The position numbers were made by a program, and so were the translations under genes. Below the pieces are notes generated by a model, which saw only the letters and a program-made list of their open reading frames with translations, made no database searches and was not told the origin of the DNA. A DNA stretch of 38,814 nt from Solirubrobacteraceae bacterium (lineage in GTDB: Bacteria > Actinomycetota > Thermoleophilia > Solirubrobacterales > Solirubrobacteraceae): positions 59,374 to 98,187 of the forward strand of contig JAGIBJ010000106.1 in assembly GCA_017744415.1 (NCBI GenBank), written 5' to 3'. This document shows positions 23,798 through 31,912 of this stretch, in pieces (position 1 is the first letter of the stretch; every line of letters starts with the position of its first letter).

Positions 23798-24631
23798 TCA
23801 GCTCGTGCACGCGTCCGAGGAGCTCGTCCAGTCGGAGTCCCAGGTGGCGCCGACGCGCGGCTGGCCGCTGAGCGGGCGCACGGTGAGGCTCCAGGGCCCG
23901 GCCCCGCCGCACTCGTCGCCGTCGCCCTCGCCGGCGGTGATCGACATCGTCGCGCCGATCGTCTCGGGGCTCACGCCCATCCAGCGGCCGACGAGCAGCC
24001 GGTGGCCGCGCGCCGCGAGCGGATCGCTGAGGCCCTGCGCGATGCCGAGCACCGGCGCGGGGGCGGCAGCGGGCGTGCCGAGGCCGAGCGGCGTGGCATC
24101 GCTGCTCTGGGGATCCTGCACGGTCATCACCACCGCGCCACCGCCGGTCACCCAGCCGGCCGCATCGCCCGTGGCGTGCAGGGCGGCGACGTGCGAGTCG
24201 GTGTCATCGAGCTGCTTGCCGGGAACGGGGCGCAGGCCCTTGATCCAGGCGTGGCCGCGGGGCGCATCGGCGACCCACACGCGGTCGACCGGCACACCTT
24301 CGAACTTCGGGCCGGCGACGGTCCACACGGCGGTGGAGCCATCGAAGTGCACGCGGCTGAAGCCCTGCGACCACGGGCCGAGGCGGCGGGTCTTCGGTGG
24401 GTCGCCGTAGTAGGCGGTGCACGCCCAGAGCGAGCTGCCCTTGCGGAAGAGGTAGTTGCCGTACTTCGACGAGATCACGTGTGCGGGCTTCTTGCACGAC
24501 GGCGTCTTGAAGGTGACGGCCTGCGAACCGTCGGGGAAGGCGAGGCCGAACGGTACGACGGCCACGAGCGCGGTGGCGAGGAGTGCGTCACGGTGGCGGC
24601 GCAGGAGGCGGGATGAGCTGAAGCGGAGCAT
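23798..24631 (-). CDS. exported protein of unknown function
   Basis: 277 aa from the ATG at 24631. Residues 1-38 form a basic then hydrophobic export signal (RRHRDALLATALVAVVPFGLAF ... SQA). The mature part has repeated Trp/Tyr-rich strand patterns (SSLWACTAYYG, STAVWTVAG, VDRVWVADA), suggesting a small beta-propeller-like fold, and four or more cysteines. I do not recognise the family. An ATG at 24667 would add 12 residues; the longest frame (to 24835) crosses the terminator of the inositol gene and is rejected. Confidence 0.65.
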   Translation of the reverse strand: MLRFSSSRLLRRHRDALLATALVAVVPFGLAFPDGSQAVTFKTPSCKKPAHVISSKYGNYLFRKGSSLWACTAYYGDPPKTRRLGPWSQGFSRVHFDGSTAVWTVAGPKFEGVPVDRVWVADAPRGHAWIKGLRPVPGKQLDDTDSHVAALHATGDAAGWVTGGGAVVMTVQDPQSSDATPLGLGTPAAAPAPVLGIAQGLSDPLAARGHRLLVGRWMGVSPETIGATMSITAGEGDGDECGGAGPWSLTVRPLSGQPRVGATWDSDWTSSSDACTS

Positions 24632-24799
24632 GGATGGAATGTCGTCGAACCGAGGGCTCGCGACCATGCCGGCGGCGACCCTCGTTGTGTCAACACCGCG
24701 ACAGTTGACCACGGAGCGGTGAGCGACTCCAGCAGCCCACATCAGGGCTGGATACCAGCGGTACGCCGTTGCCCTGGGCTGCCCCCCCCAGATCGACGA

Positions 24800-24827
24800 A
24801 GGGCGCGTCGCCGAAGCGACGCGCCCT
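24800..24827 (-). terminator. 12-bp hairpin with UUCG tetraloop after ino1
   Basis: AGGGCGCGTCGC pairs perfectly with GCGACGCGCCCT. On the minus strand the loop is TTCG closed by C-G, the exceptionally stable cUUCGg tetraloop. It starts 26 nt past the inositol-phosphate synthase stop. No T-run follows, as is common in high-G+C Actinobacteria. Confidence 0.75.
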
Positions 24828-24853
24828 CCGCGCAATCCGGATGCCGGCGTGGC

Positions 24854-25975
24854 CTAGGCCTGAGCCGTCTCCGCGCTGCGGATGTAGGCGTGCGTGGCGA
24901 TGAACTCTTCCGTGTTCTGACGGCAGATCTCGTCGGGCTGCTGGATCTTCGGGCTCTTCATGAAGTACGACGACGGGCCGTCGATCTGACCCGAGAGGCC
25001 ATGGTTCAGGGCGAGCTTGCAGCAGCGCACGGCGTCGATGATCACGCCGGCCGAGTTCGGCGAGTCCCACACCTCGAGCTTGGTCTCGAGCACGAGGGGC
25101 ACGCCACCGAACGACTTGCCCTCGAGGCGGATGTGCGCCCACTTGCGGTCGGTGAGCCACGGCACGTAGTCCGAGGGGCCGATGTAGACGTCGGTCGCGG
25201 GGAGCTCGCGGCCCATGATGGAGGTGACGGCCTGCGTCTTGGAGATCTTCTTGCTCTCGAGGCGCTCGCGCTCGAGCATGTTGAAGAAGTCCATGTTGCC
25301 GCCGACGTTGAGCTGCGAGGTGCGCTCGAGGTGCACGCCGCGCTCGTGGAAGAGGCGCGCGAGGGTGCGGTGGACGATGGTCGCGCCGACCTGCGACTTG
25401 ATGTCGTCGCCGATGATCGGCAAGCCCTTCTCGATGAAGCGGTTGTTCCAGTAGTCCTCGGAGGCGATGAACACCGGGATGCAGTTCACGAAGGCGCAGC
25501 CGGCCTCGAGCACCTGCTCGACGTACCACTTGGTGGCCTGCTCGGAGCCCACCGGGAGGTAGGAGACGACGACGTCGGTCTGAGTCTCCTTGAGGATCTT
25601 GACGATGTCGTCCGTCGGGCCGGGGGCCTTGCTGATGCGCTCGGCCGGGTACTTCCCGATGCCGTCGTGCGTCATGCCGCGGTACACCTTCACGCCGGTG
25701 TCGGTGGGCACCTCGGCGAACTTGATGGTGTCGTTCGGGTCGGCCCAGATGGCCTCGCCGAGATCCTTGCCGACCTTGGTCGCGTTGATGTCGAACGCAG
25801 CCGTGAACTCGATGTCGGAGACGTGGTAGCCGCCGAGGTTCACGTGCATGAGGCCCGGAACGTCATCCGAGTCGGAGGCGTTCTGGTAGTGGTAGACGCC
25901 CTGCACGAAGCTGTTCGCGCAGTTGCCGACGCCGACGATGGCGACGCGGACCTTGTCCTTCTGACGATCGGTCAT
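24854..25975 (-). CDS. ino1: inositol-3-phosphate synthase
   Basis: 373 aa, the length of the actinobacterial Ino1. It converts glucose-6-phosphate to inositol-3-phosphate with bound NAD. Visible landmarks are the N-terminal Rossmann loop [16 protein letters not shown], the ADPNDTIKF and [17 protein letters not shown] segments, and the active-site core [56 protein letters not shown] and [24 protein letters not shown]. The start is the ATG at 25975 with AGGAG about 13 nt before. It lies 57 nt behind the CDP-alcohol phosphotransferase gene on the same strand, so the product can feed inositol-lipid synthesis. A UUCG hairpin terminates the unit. Confidence 0.95.
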   Translation of the reverse strand: MTDRQKDKVRVAIVGVGNCANSFVQGVYHYQNASDSDDVPGLMHVNLGGYHVSDIEFTAAFDINATKVGKDLGEAIWADPNDTIKFAEVPTDTGVKVYRGMTHDGIGKYPAERISKAPGPTDDIVKILKETQTDVVVSYLPVGSEQATKWYVEQVLEAGCAFVNCIPVFIASEDYWNNRFIEKGLPIIGDDIKSQVGATIVHRTLARLFHERGVHLERTSQLNVGGNMDFFNMLERERLESKKISKTQAVTSIMGRELPATDVYIGPSDYVPWLTDRKWAHIRLEGKSFGGVPLVLETKLEVWDSPNSAGVIIDAVRCCKLALNHGLSGQIDGPSSYFMKSPKIQQPDEICRQNTEEFIATHAYIRSAETAQA

Positions 25976-26032
25976 GTGGTGGTCAGGCTCCTGGAAGGAA
26001 GAAGACGGGGGTAGGTCAATCCGCTCAGCGGC

Positions 26033-26665
26033 TCAGGCAGCCGATGCGGGCGCGAGCAGCGCCTTGCGGACGTGGAAGATGCGCTGAAACACGGTGACCG
26101 TGCTCAGGGCTGCAAGTACGTAGACGGCGTATTCGAGCACACCGAGGCCCGAGAGGAGCAGGCCGGCGCTGAGGATGATCACGCGTCCTGCGCGATTTCC
26201 GAAGCCGACCTTGCACTCGACGCCGAGCGCTTCGGCGCGGGCGCGGGTGTAGCTCACCATGATCGAGCTGACGATCGCGACGGCCGTGGCGGCCACCGCG
26301 AGCTTGTTGTTCGCGAGCTCCTCGTTCGTCACGAAGCTCGCCGCGATGACGGTGAGCATCACGCCCTCCTCGATGCGGTCGAGGGTGGAGTCGAGGAAGG
26401 CGCCGAACGGCGAGGCCTTGCCGCTCATGCGCGAGTACTTGCCGTCGAGCATGTCGCAGACGGAGCCGACGATGAACGCGACGCCGCCGAGGAACAGCTG
26501 ATCGGCGTAGACGAGCCCCGCGGCGATCAGGCACAACACGAGCCCCGTGAGGGAGATCGCGTTGGGCGTGAGCCGGCTCTCGATGAGCGCGTTGCGCACG
26601 TACTCCGAGCGCTCGGCACTGATGATCCGGGGCCGCTGCGGCGCGGTTGGGGGAGTGCTGGTCAC
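26033..26665 (-). CDS. CDP-alcohol phosphatidyltransferase (inositol-phospholipid synthase-like)
   Basis: 210 aa integral membrane enzyme with about six hydrophobic segments. The catalytic signature D-x2-D-G-x2-(A/S)-R-x8-G-x3-D-x3-D is complete: Asp71, Asp74, Gly75, Arg79, Gly88, Asp92, Asp96 (DMLDGKYSR, then FGAFLDSTLDR). It joins a lipid-CDP donor to an alcohol. Because Ino1 lies directly downstream, the acceptor is probably inositol-3-phosphate, giving phosphatidylinositol phosphate as in mycobacteria; phosphatidylglycerophosphate synthesis is the alternative. The GTG at 26665 overlaps the stop of the PAP2 gene by 4 nt (GTGA), which fixes this start and shows coupling. Confidence 0.9.
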   Translation of the reverse strand: MTSTPPTAPQRPRIISAERSEYVRNALIESRLTPNAISLTGLVLCLIAAGLVYADQLFLGGVAFIVGSVCDMLDGKYSRMSGKASPFGAFLDSTLDRIEEGVMLTVIAASFVTNEELANNKLAVAATAVAIVSSIMVSYTRARAEALGVECKVGFGNRAGRVIILSAGLLLSGLGVLEYAVYVLAALSTVTVFQRIFHVRKALLAPASAA

Positions 26666-27432
26666 GTGGTGGCTTCCGATGGGTGGCCGGCCCACGCCCA
26701 AGAAGCGGGGCGGAGTCGACCGAGAGCGTACGCGCTGACGGCGCCGACCGCGGCAACTGCCGCGCCCGCCGCCGCATCGAGCCAGAAGTGGTTGCCCGTC
26801 GCGACGACGACCCACAGGATGGCAGCCGGATAGGCCAGCCAGGCGGCACGTACCCATTTGCGGGTCGAGAGCGACGCGATCGACCACCCGATCATGAGTG
26901 CGAACGCGCAGTGCATCGAGGGCACGGCGGCCCACGGATTCGCGAACGCCTCCCACACGAACTTGCGGGGCCCCGAGAGGTCTTGCACCGAGTCGACGAA
27001 CCCGTACTCCGCGGGCATCAGCCGCGGCGGAGCGGTCGGCAGCAGCACGTAGATCACGCACGCGCCGATGAAGCTCACGAAGAACATGTTGCGCACGAAG
27101 TAGTAGCGGTGGTTGTGCCGGAAGTAGATCCAGAACAGCCCGCCGAGGGTGAGGGTGGTCTGCACGTTCAGGTAGACCCACGAGAGCGCATCGGTGAGAT
27201 TCGGCACGTCGAGCGCCCAGCGCTGGATCGACGGCTCCACGTAGAGCCCGACCGTGCGCTCGGCGGCGACGATATGGCGGGCGTTCGCGATCGCCTCCTC
27301 CGCCGTCGCGCCGTTCTCCGCCAGGCCGCGCGTGAGCTGGTAGGCGAAGATCACGAGCGCGAGCACCGCGATCTGCCAGAGCAGATCGCCCCAGCCCTTC
27401 GGCAGCAGCGGTTGGGTGGCCCGCGAGATCAC
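26662..27432 (-). CDS. PAP2-type membrane phosphatase / Aur1-like
   Basis: 256 aa with about six membrane segments. It has the lipid-phosphatase motifs in the Aur1 arrangement: TAPPRL near 134, PSMH at 171-174 with the catalytic His, and ATGNHFWLDA with His215 and Asp219. Aur1-type proteins move or remove phosphoinositol groups on lipids; bacterial members sit near inositol-lipid genes. It is the first gene of the three-gene inositol unit and may dephosphorylate the phosphatidylinositol phosphate made next. The GTG at 27432 (or the adjacent one at 27435) is chosen because TACGCT lies 8 nt (or 5 nt) upstream; the longer frame to 27552 overlaps the CAP gene. Confidence 0.88.
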   Translation of the reverse strand: MISRATQPLLPKGWGDLLWQIAVLALVIFAYQLTRGLAENGATAEEAIANARHIVAAERTVGLYVEPSIQRWALDVPNLTDALSWVYLNVQTTLTLGGLFWIYFRHNHRYYFVRNMFFVSFIGACVIYVLLPTAPPRLMPAEYGFVDSVQDLSGPRKFVWEAFANPWAAVPSMHCAFALMIGWSIASLSTRKWVRAAWLAYPAAILWVVVATGNHFWLDAAAGAAVAAVGAVSAYALGRLRPASWAWAGHPSEATT

Positions 27433-27440
27433 CACCGCGC

Positions 27441-27446
27441 AGCGTA
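27441..27446 (-). promoter_or_regulatory. -10 box TACGCT of inositol-lipid operon
   Basis: Minus-strand TACGCT ends 8 nt before the GTG at 27432 and 5 nt before the GTG at 27435. This predicts a leaderless or near-leaderless transcript for the three-gene unit. Confidence 0.4.
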
Positions 27447-27514
27447 GAGGGTTCGCGCTGCGCCCCTCCCACCCGTCGGGCTCGATGCGTCGGCCTGCGA
27501 GGTGAGGTGCTGGG

Positions 27515-28018
27515 CTACCGGGCGGCGACGTCGACGGTGGCGTAGAGGCCACCGGAGCCCGGGCGCAGGCCGATGCCCACTCGCGTGAACTCGCCGGAGA
27601 GGAGGATCGCCCGGTGGCCCGGTGAGTTCATCCACGCGCGCACGATGGTGGCCGAGCGCACGCCGCCCCTGCCCCAATAGAGCACCTCGCCGGCCTTGGC
27701 TCCGCCGATCGCCCAGCGCAGGCGGGCGCCGAGGCCGCCCTCGCCCCACACCTGATGCGCGACCACGCGCGCACGGGCCATTCGCGCGGAATGGTGGTCG
27801 GCAGCGCGTGACAGCTTGCGGTGACGCGCGAACGGCGCGAGGCCGTAGCTCGCGCGCACGTCGTTGATCCGCTCGAGCACTGCCGCCTCGCGGCCGTCGA
27901 CGCTGCCCGATGCGGCGCGCGCTGTGCCCGTGGCGAGGAGCGGAGCGGTCACCGCAAGCACCGTGACGAGGATGCGCAGCAGCGCGCGACGCGCAGCGCC
28001 TGTGGGGGTGGACGTCAT
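27515..28018 (-). CDS. secreted CAP-domain (SCP/PR1) protein
   Basis: 167 aa. A signal peptide (about 1-35, RALLRILVTVLAVTAPLLATGTARA) is followed by one CAP domain. Typical elements are LERINDVRASYGLAPFARHRKLSRAADHHSARMA, a GEVLYWG segment with the conserved Glu, and WMNSPGHRAILLSGEFTRVGIG with the second His. The function of bacterial CAP proteins in the envelope is largely unknown. The ATG at 28018 is chosen for the signal peptide. The spacer to the divergent GGDEF gene (28019-28251) shows no clear promoter motif. Confidence 0.9.
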   Translation of the reverse strand: MTSTPTGAARRALLRILVTVLAVTAPLLATGTARAASGSVDGREAAVLERINDVRASYGLAPFARHRKLSRAADHHSARMARARVVAHQVWGEGGLGARLRWAIGGAKAGEVLYWGRGGVRSATIVRAWMNSPGHRAILLSGEFTRVGIGLRPGSGGLYATVDVAAR

Positions 28019-28251
28019 GGGGGAGGAACCTCTCGGGGGATCGAGGACGCTTCTGTAGCTCAACCCATGCGAGCGATCGAGGTTGCAGGTTCGCATGCGC
28101 CGACGCGCCGGGTGTGTGCGGTAGGACCGTCCACGGCTGCTGGGAGGACGCTTGCTCGGGCGGGCGGCCCAACGTCCGTTGCCGAAGTTTCTGCACCAAC
28201 GCTCGGTCGATGCCCGGTTCAGCACCTTCGGGAAAGACCGATTTTCAGGGC

Positions 28252-30360
28252 ATGTCCCAGAGGTTGCCCTCAACCATGACTGGCCGGGTCTCGAGACGCG
28301 CGCTCGCGCTCAACCCCACCGTCTGGGTACTCGTCTCCGGTGTCTTCGCGATGATCGGCTTCGGCTGCATCGCGATGTCGCTGCTCGTCCCGGCCTTCAA
28401 GGGCCAGGACCTCACCGTCGTCGGCTCGATCCTCGTCATCGTCGGCGTGTACCTCATGAGCCGCCCGGCGCCGGAGGCCGATTCGCCGGTGCCGCACATC
28501 ACGGTGGCGGCGGTCTACATCGGCACCTCCGCGGCGATGTTCGCGCTCGCCCCCCACAGCAGCGGCGCCCTACCGGCTGCGGTGTTCGTCGGCGTGGTCG
28601 CCTCGGTCTGGCTCGACAACCCGCGCCAGATCATGGCCCACTTCGCTGCCGCGACCGTCGCACTGTGCCTGCCGACGATGCTCGGCATGACCGACGAGAG
28701 CACGCTGATCGCACTCTTCACGGTGATCCCGCCCACGTTCGTGCTCGGCCTCTGCTGCCGCACGGTGCTGGGCCTCGCCGAGTCGCAGGGCCGCCGGCTC
28801 GAGGTGCTTGCGATGCGCGATCCCCTCACCGGCGCGGGCAACCGCCGCCTGTTCGAGGAGGAGCTCGCCGAGGAGCTCGCGCGCCACCGCGCGAGCCGCC
28901 GCCCGCTGGCGGTCTTCGCCCTCGATCTCAACGGCTTCAAGACCATCAACGACACCCTCGGCCACGCCGCTGGTGACCGCGTGCTGCGCGACGTCGGCAT
29001 GCGGCTGATCGAGCTCGCGGGCGACCGCGCCACGGTGGCACGCCTCGGCGGCGACGAGTTCATGGTGCTCGCGCCCACTACCGATGCCGACCAGGCCGAG
29101 ATCTTCGCCGAGGAGCTGAAGAACGGGCTGGGCCCCGCGATCTCCACGGGGATCGGCTGGTCGATGTACCCGCACGACGGCATCGAGCCGAACCAGCTCG
29201 TCGAGATCGCCGACGCGCGCCTCATCGCCCGCAAGGCCGAGAGCCGCGAGGAGGAGCGCTCCGCCGACGCCGCCTGGGTGCGCCACCTCGTCGTCCCGGA
29301 CGGCAGCGAGCTCGCGGAGGCGCTGGCCGCCGAGCCGCGAGCGCCGCGCCGCCCCATCACCCGCCACGTGCTCGGGTCGGGCCGCCTGCTCTGGCGCGTG
29401 ACGAGCGTGATGTTCCTCTTCTACGCATCGATCGCCGCGATCTTCATCGCGGCGGGCCCGGATCCGGGCGAGCCGCTCTCGAGCGCGATGTCGACTCCGC
29501 TGATGCTCATCGGCGTGCTCATCGGCGCCGTGATCTGGTTCTCCGAGCCGCCGAAGCTCCATACCTGGGGCTCGGACCTCACGCTCGTGTTCACGTATCT
29601 GGTGCCGGTCGCCGCGTGGGCGGTCGTCCGCCCCGATGCATCGGCGCTCATCGGCTTCGGCATCTTCGTCGGGCCGCTCGTGGTGGTGCGCTCCAAGTCG
29701 CGCGTGCGCATCGCGATCCACCTCACCGCCGCGCTCGCGCTGTGGAGCGCCCTGTGCGTCTCCGGCCTGATCAGCGCGCCGTCGATCCTCGCGATCGGCC
29801 TGCTCTCGCTGATCACGGTGATCCTCACCTTCTACTGCACCATCGTGCTCGAGGCCTGCGAGGCCCAGGGCGCGGAGCTCGAGCGCCTCTCCGACCTCGA
29901 TCCGCTCACGCTGCTCGCCAACCGCCGCCGCCTGCACGACGGCCTCGCCGAGGAGCTCGAGGAGGCGGCGGCCGCCGGCCAGATGGTCGCCGTGCTCGCC
30001 CTCGACCTCAACGGCTTCAAGCAGCTCAACGACAACGAGGGCCACGGCGCCGGCGACCAGCTCCTGATCGACGTCGCCCGCCTGCTCACGGAGCACGGAG
30101 GCGCGCAGGCACTTGCTGCACGGCCCGGCGGCGACGAGTTCGTGCTCGTGGTTCGCGGCATCGACGACGCCGCCGCCGATCGCCTCGCCGATCGCGTGCG
30201 CGAGTCGATCGGCCGCCTGCGCCCCTCCGGCCACCCGATCAGCACCGGAATCGGCCTCTCGATGTTCCCGGACGACGGCTCGGGCGCGGACGCCGTGCTC
30301 GCCGCCGCCGACCGCCGCCTGCTCTCCGACAAGTACGGCCAGGAGCCGATCGCCGTCTAG
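28252..30360 (+). CDS. membrane diguanylate cyclase with duplicated TM-GGDEF halves
   Basis: 702 aa made of two similar halves. The first is about 21-170 (five or six membrane segments) followed by a GGDEF domain with RDPLTGAGNRR and RLGGDEFMVL at 265-270. The second is about 380-535 (membrane block) and a second GGDEF domain with LDPLTLLANRRR and GGDEF at 626-630. Both active-site loops are intact, and both halves have DLNGFK for metal and nucleotide binding. Neither has the RxxD inhibitory site five residues upstream, so product inhibition is not expected. It should make cyclic di-GMP at the membrane. The start is ATG 28252, or 28276 with AGAGG before it. The sensed signal is unknown. Confidence 0.9.
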   Translation: MSQRLPSTMTGRVSRRALALNPTVWVLVSGVFAMIGFGCIAMSLLVPAFKGQDLTVVGSILVIVGVYLMSRPAPEADSPVPHITVAAVYIGTSAAMFALAPHSSGALPAAVFVGVVASVWLDNPRQIMAHFAAATVALCLPTMLGMTDESTLIALFTVIPPTFVLGLCCRTVLGLAESQGRRLEVLAMRDPLTGAGNRRLFEEELAEELARHRASRRPLAVFALDLNGFKTINDTLGHAAGDRVLRDVGMRLIELAGDRATVARLGGDEFMVLAPTTDADQAEIFAEELKNGLGPAISTGIGWSMYPHDGIEPNQLVEIADARLIARKAESREEERSADAAWVRHLVVPDGSELAEALAAEPRAPRRPITRHVLGSGRLLWRVTSVMFLFYASIAAIFIAAGPDPGEPLSSAMSTPLMLIGVLIGAVIWFSEPPKLHTWGSDLTLVFTYLVPVAAWAVVRPDASALIGFGIFVGPLVVVRSKSRVRIAIHLTAALALWSALCVSGLISAPSILAIGLLSLITVILTFYCTIVLEACEAQGAELERLSDLDPLTLLANRRRLHDGLAEELEEAAAAGQMVAVLALDLNGFKQLNDNEGHGAGDQLLIDVARLLTEHGGAQALAARPGGDEFVLVVRGIDDAAADRLADRVRESIGRLRPSGHPISTGIGLSMFPDDGSGADAVLAAADRRLLSDKYGQEPIAV

Positions 30361-30379
30361 CGATCGCTGGCCCGCCCGG

Positions 30380-31270
30380 TCAGTCCGGGCGCGGCGCCAG
30401 CGCAGCGGCGAGTGCCCTGGCCCGCGGCGGGATCAGTGGACCGTCGACGACCACGAGCGCCACCGTCGGCGCCACGGCCGGCTCGGTGAGGCGTCGCAGC
30501 ACGGTGCCGCGCGGGAGGCGGCGATCTCGCACCCAGTTGCGGGCGATGACCACCGAGGCGCCCGAGAGTCCGAGATCCACGAGGGCGGCGACCGAATCCG
30601 CCTCCACCCTCGGCACCACCTCGGGGCAGCCGGCCGCAGCGAAGGTGCGGTCGACGAGCTGGCGGTGCTGCATCCCTGGCGCCAGCAGGCAGAGTGCGAG
30701 CCCTGCGGCCTCCCGCCACGTGATGGGCGCGTCGGAGCCGAGTGCCGCGGCGCGCGGATCGCTGGTGAGCACCACCAGCTCGTCGCGATAGATCGGTTGG
30801 TCGCGGAGCCCCGCCGGGAGCGGGCCGTCGACGTAAAGCACGCCGGCGTCGAGTTCGCGCGCGGCCACCGCATCGAGAATCTCGGTGCCGCGCCCGGTCG
30901 TCAGCTCCACGCGCACGTTCGGATGCGCAGCGAGGAACGGCGCGAGCACCGCGCCGATCGACGGCGTTGCCGTGGGGATCGCGCACACCCTCGCCACGCC
31001 TGAGAGATCGCCGTGCAAGGCCGCAGCCTCCGCTTCGAGACCCGCCGAGGCCGCCAGCGTCGCCCGCGCCCAGCCGAGCAGCGCGCTCCCCTCGTCGGTG
31101 AGCCCCTCGAATCGGTGCCCGCGATGCACGAGACGCAGCCCGAGCTCGTCCTCCAGCCGGCGCAGCGCGGCCGAGAGTGCCGGCTGTGACACGTGGCAAC
31201 GCGCGGCGGCGCGGCCGAAATGACGCTCGTCGGCCAGCGTCACGAGGTAGCGCAGCTGCTGAAGCTCCAT
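30380..31270 (-). CDS. LysR-family transcriptional regulator
   Basis: 296 aa, standard LysR length. The N-terminal winged HTH (about 1-60) reads MELQQLRYLVTLADERHFGRAAARCHVSQPALSAALRRLEDELG. The effector-binding domain (about 90-290) has ARVCAIPTATPSIGAVLAPFLAAHPNVRVELTTG and GLSGASVVIARNWV. It belongs to the CbbR/OxyR-like general group; the ligand is unknown. It is divergent from the HPP membrane gene across a 59-bp A+T-rich spacer, the usual sign that a LysR protein controls that neighbour and itself. The ATG at 31270 fits the family start. Confidence 0.95.
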   Translation of the reverse strand: MELQQLRYLVTLADERHFGRAAARCHVSQPALSAALRRLEDELGLRLVHRGHRFEGLTDEGSALLGWARATLAASAGLEAEAAALHGDLSGVARVCAIPTATPSIGAVLAPFLAAHPNVRVELTTGRGTEILDAVAARELDAGVLYVDGPLPAGLRDQPIYRDELVVLTSDPRAAALGSDAPITWREAAGLALCLLAPGMQHRQLVDRTFAAAGCPEVVPRVEADSVAALVDLGLSGASVVIARNWVRDRRLPRGTVLRRLTEPAVAPTVALVVVDGPLIPPRARALAAALAPRPD

Positions 31271-31274
31271 CGTT

Positions 31275-31286
31275 CAATGATTATTG
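31275..31286. promoter_or_regulatory. candidate LysR box CAAT-N4-ATTG
   Basis: A short palindrome within TTCAATGATTATTG in the LysR/HPP divergent spacer (31271-31329), which is noticeably A+T-rich in this genome. It has the T-N11-A character of LysR sites. Confidence 0.4.
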
Positions 31287-31329
31287 CTGGTTATCGACCA
31301 TCGGCATTCGATATTGGACGCGCATCGCG

Positions 31330-31848
31330 ATGATCGTGAAGCTCCGGCTCGTGATCGCCCTCTCCCGCCCGTCCGCCCACGCCGCACGCCTCGCTGCCGG
31401 CGTGTTGGGCGCGCTCCTTGGGCTGGTGGCGCTCGGCGCGCTCACCCACGCATCGCTGCTCATCGCACCGTTCGCCGCGACGGCGGCCCTGGGGCACGCG
31501 AGCCCGCACGCGCGCGGGGCGAGGCCCCGCAACGTGATCGGCGGGTACGCGATTGGGGCGGCGATTGGACTCGCTGTCGGGATGCTCGCCCCGGGGGATG
31601 CCGTGGGCGCCGCGGTGGCGGCGGCGTTCAGCGCGTCGCTGATGGGCCAGCTCGACCTCGAGCACCCGCCCGCCGTGGCGATGACCGTGCTCGCCGTGCA
31701 GCAGCCGGTGCCGTGGGTGCTCGGCGTCGCGGCCGCCGGTGCGGTCGCCGTGACCGCGTCGACGGTGGTGCTCGCGCCGCTCCTTCACCGGCGCGCCTAC
31801 CCGGCTGGGTTGCCGGCGCGAGCACGGCGCCTGCGTCAGCCAGCCTGA
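31330..31848 (+). CDS. HPP-family membrane protein
   Basis: 172 aa with four membrane segments. The family-naming motif is seen as LEHPPAVAMTVLAVQ, and the opening ALLGLVALGALTHASLLIAPFAATAALG with SPHARGARPRNVIGGYAIGAAIG is typical. HPP proteins of plants and cyanobacteria have been linked to nitrite transport in plastids; bacterial roles are unproven. It is divergent from the LysR regulator, which probably controls it. The ATG at 31330 is the first codon giving the family start. Confidence 0.85.
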   Translation: MIVKLRLVIALSRPSAHAARLAAGVLGALLGLVALGALTHASLLIAPFAATAALGHASPHARGARPRNVIGGYAIGAAIGLAVGMLAPGDAVGAAVAAAFSASLMGQLDLEHPPAVAMTVLAVQQPVPWVLGVAAAGAVAVTASTVVLAPLLHRRAYPAGLPARARRLRQPA

Positions 31849-31899
31849 TCGCCCGCTCGCCCTACGGGCCGCGGCTGGCACCGGGCCGGCGCAGCCCCG

Positions 31900-31905
31900 T
31901 ACGAT
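31900..31905 (+). promoter_or_regulatory. -10 box TACGAT, leaderless promoter
   Basis: TANNNT hexamer ending 7 nt before the ATG at 31913 of the PfkB kinase gene. Confidence 0.5.
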
Positions 31906-31912
31906 CCGCGCC

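Noticed and set aside
26666..27472. Extension of the CDP-alcohol transferase frame to 27472
   Set aside because: It overlaps the PAP2 gene fully in another frame; the GTGA overlap fixes the start at 26665.
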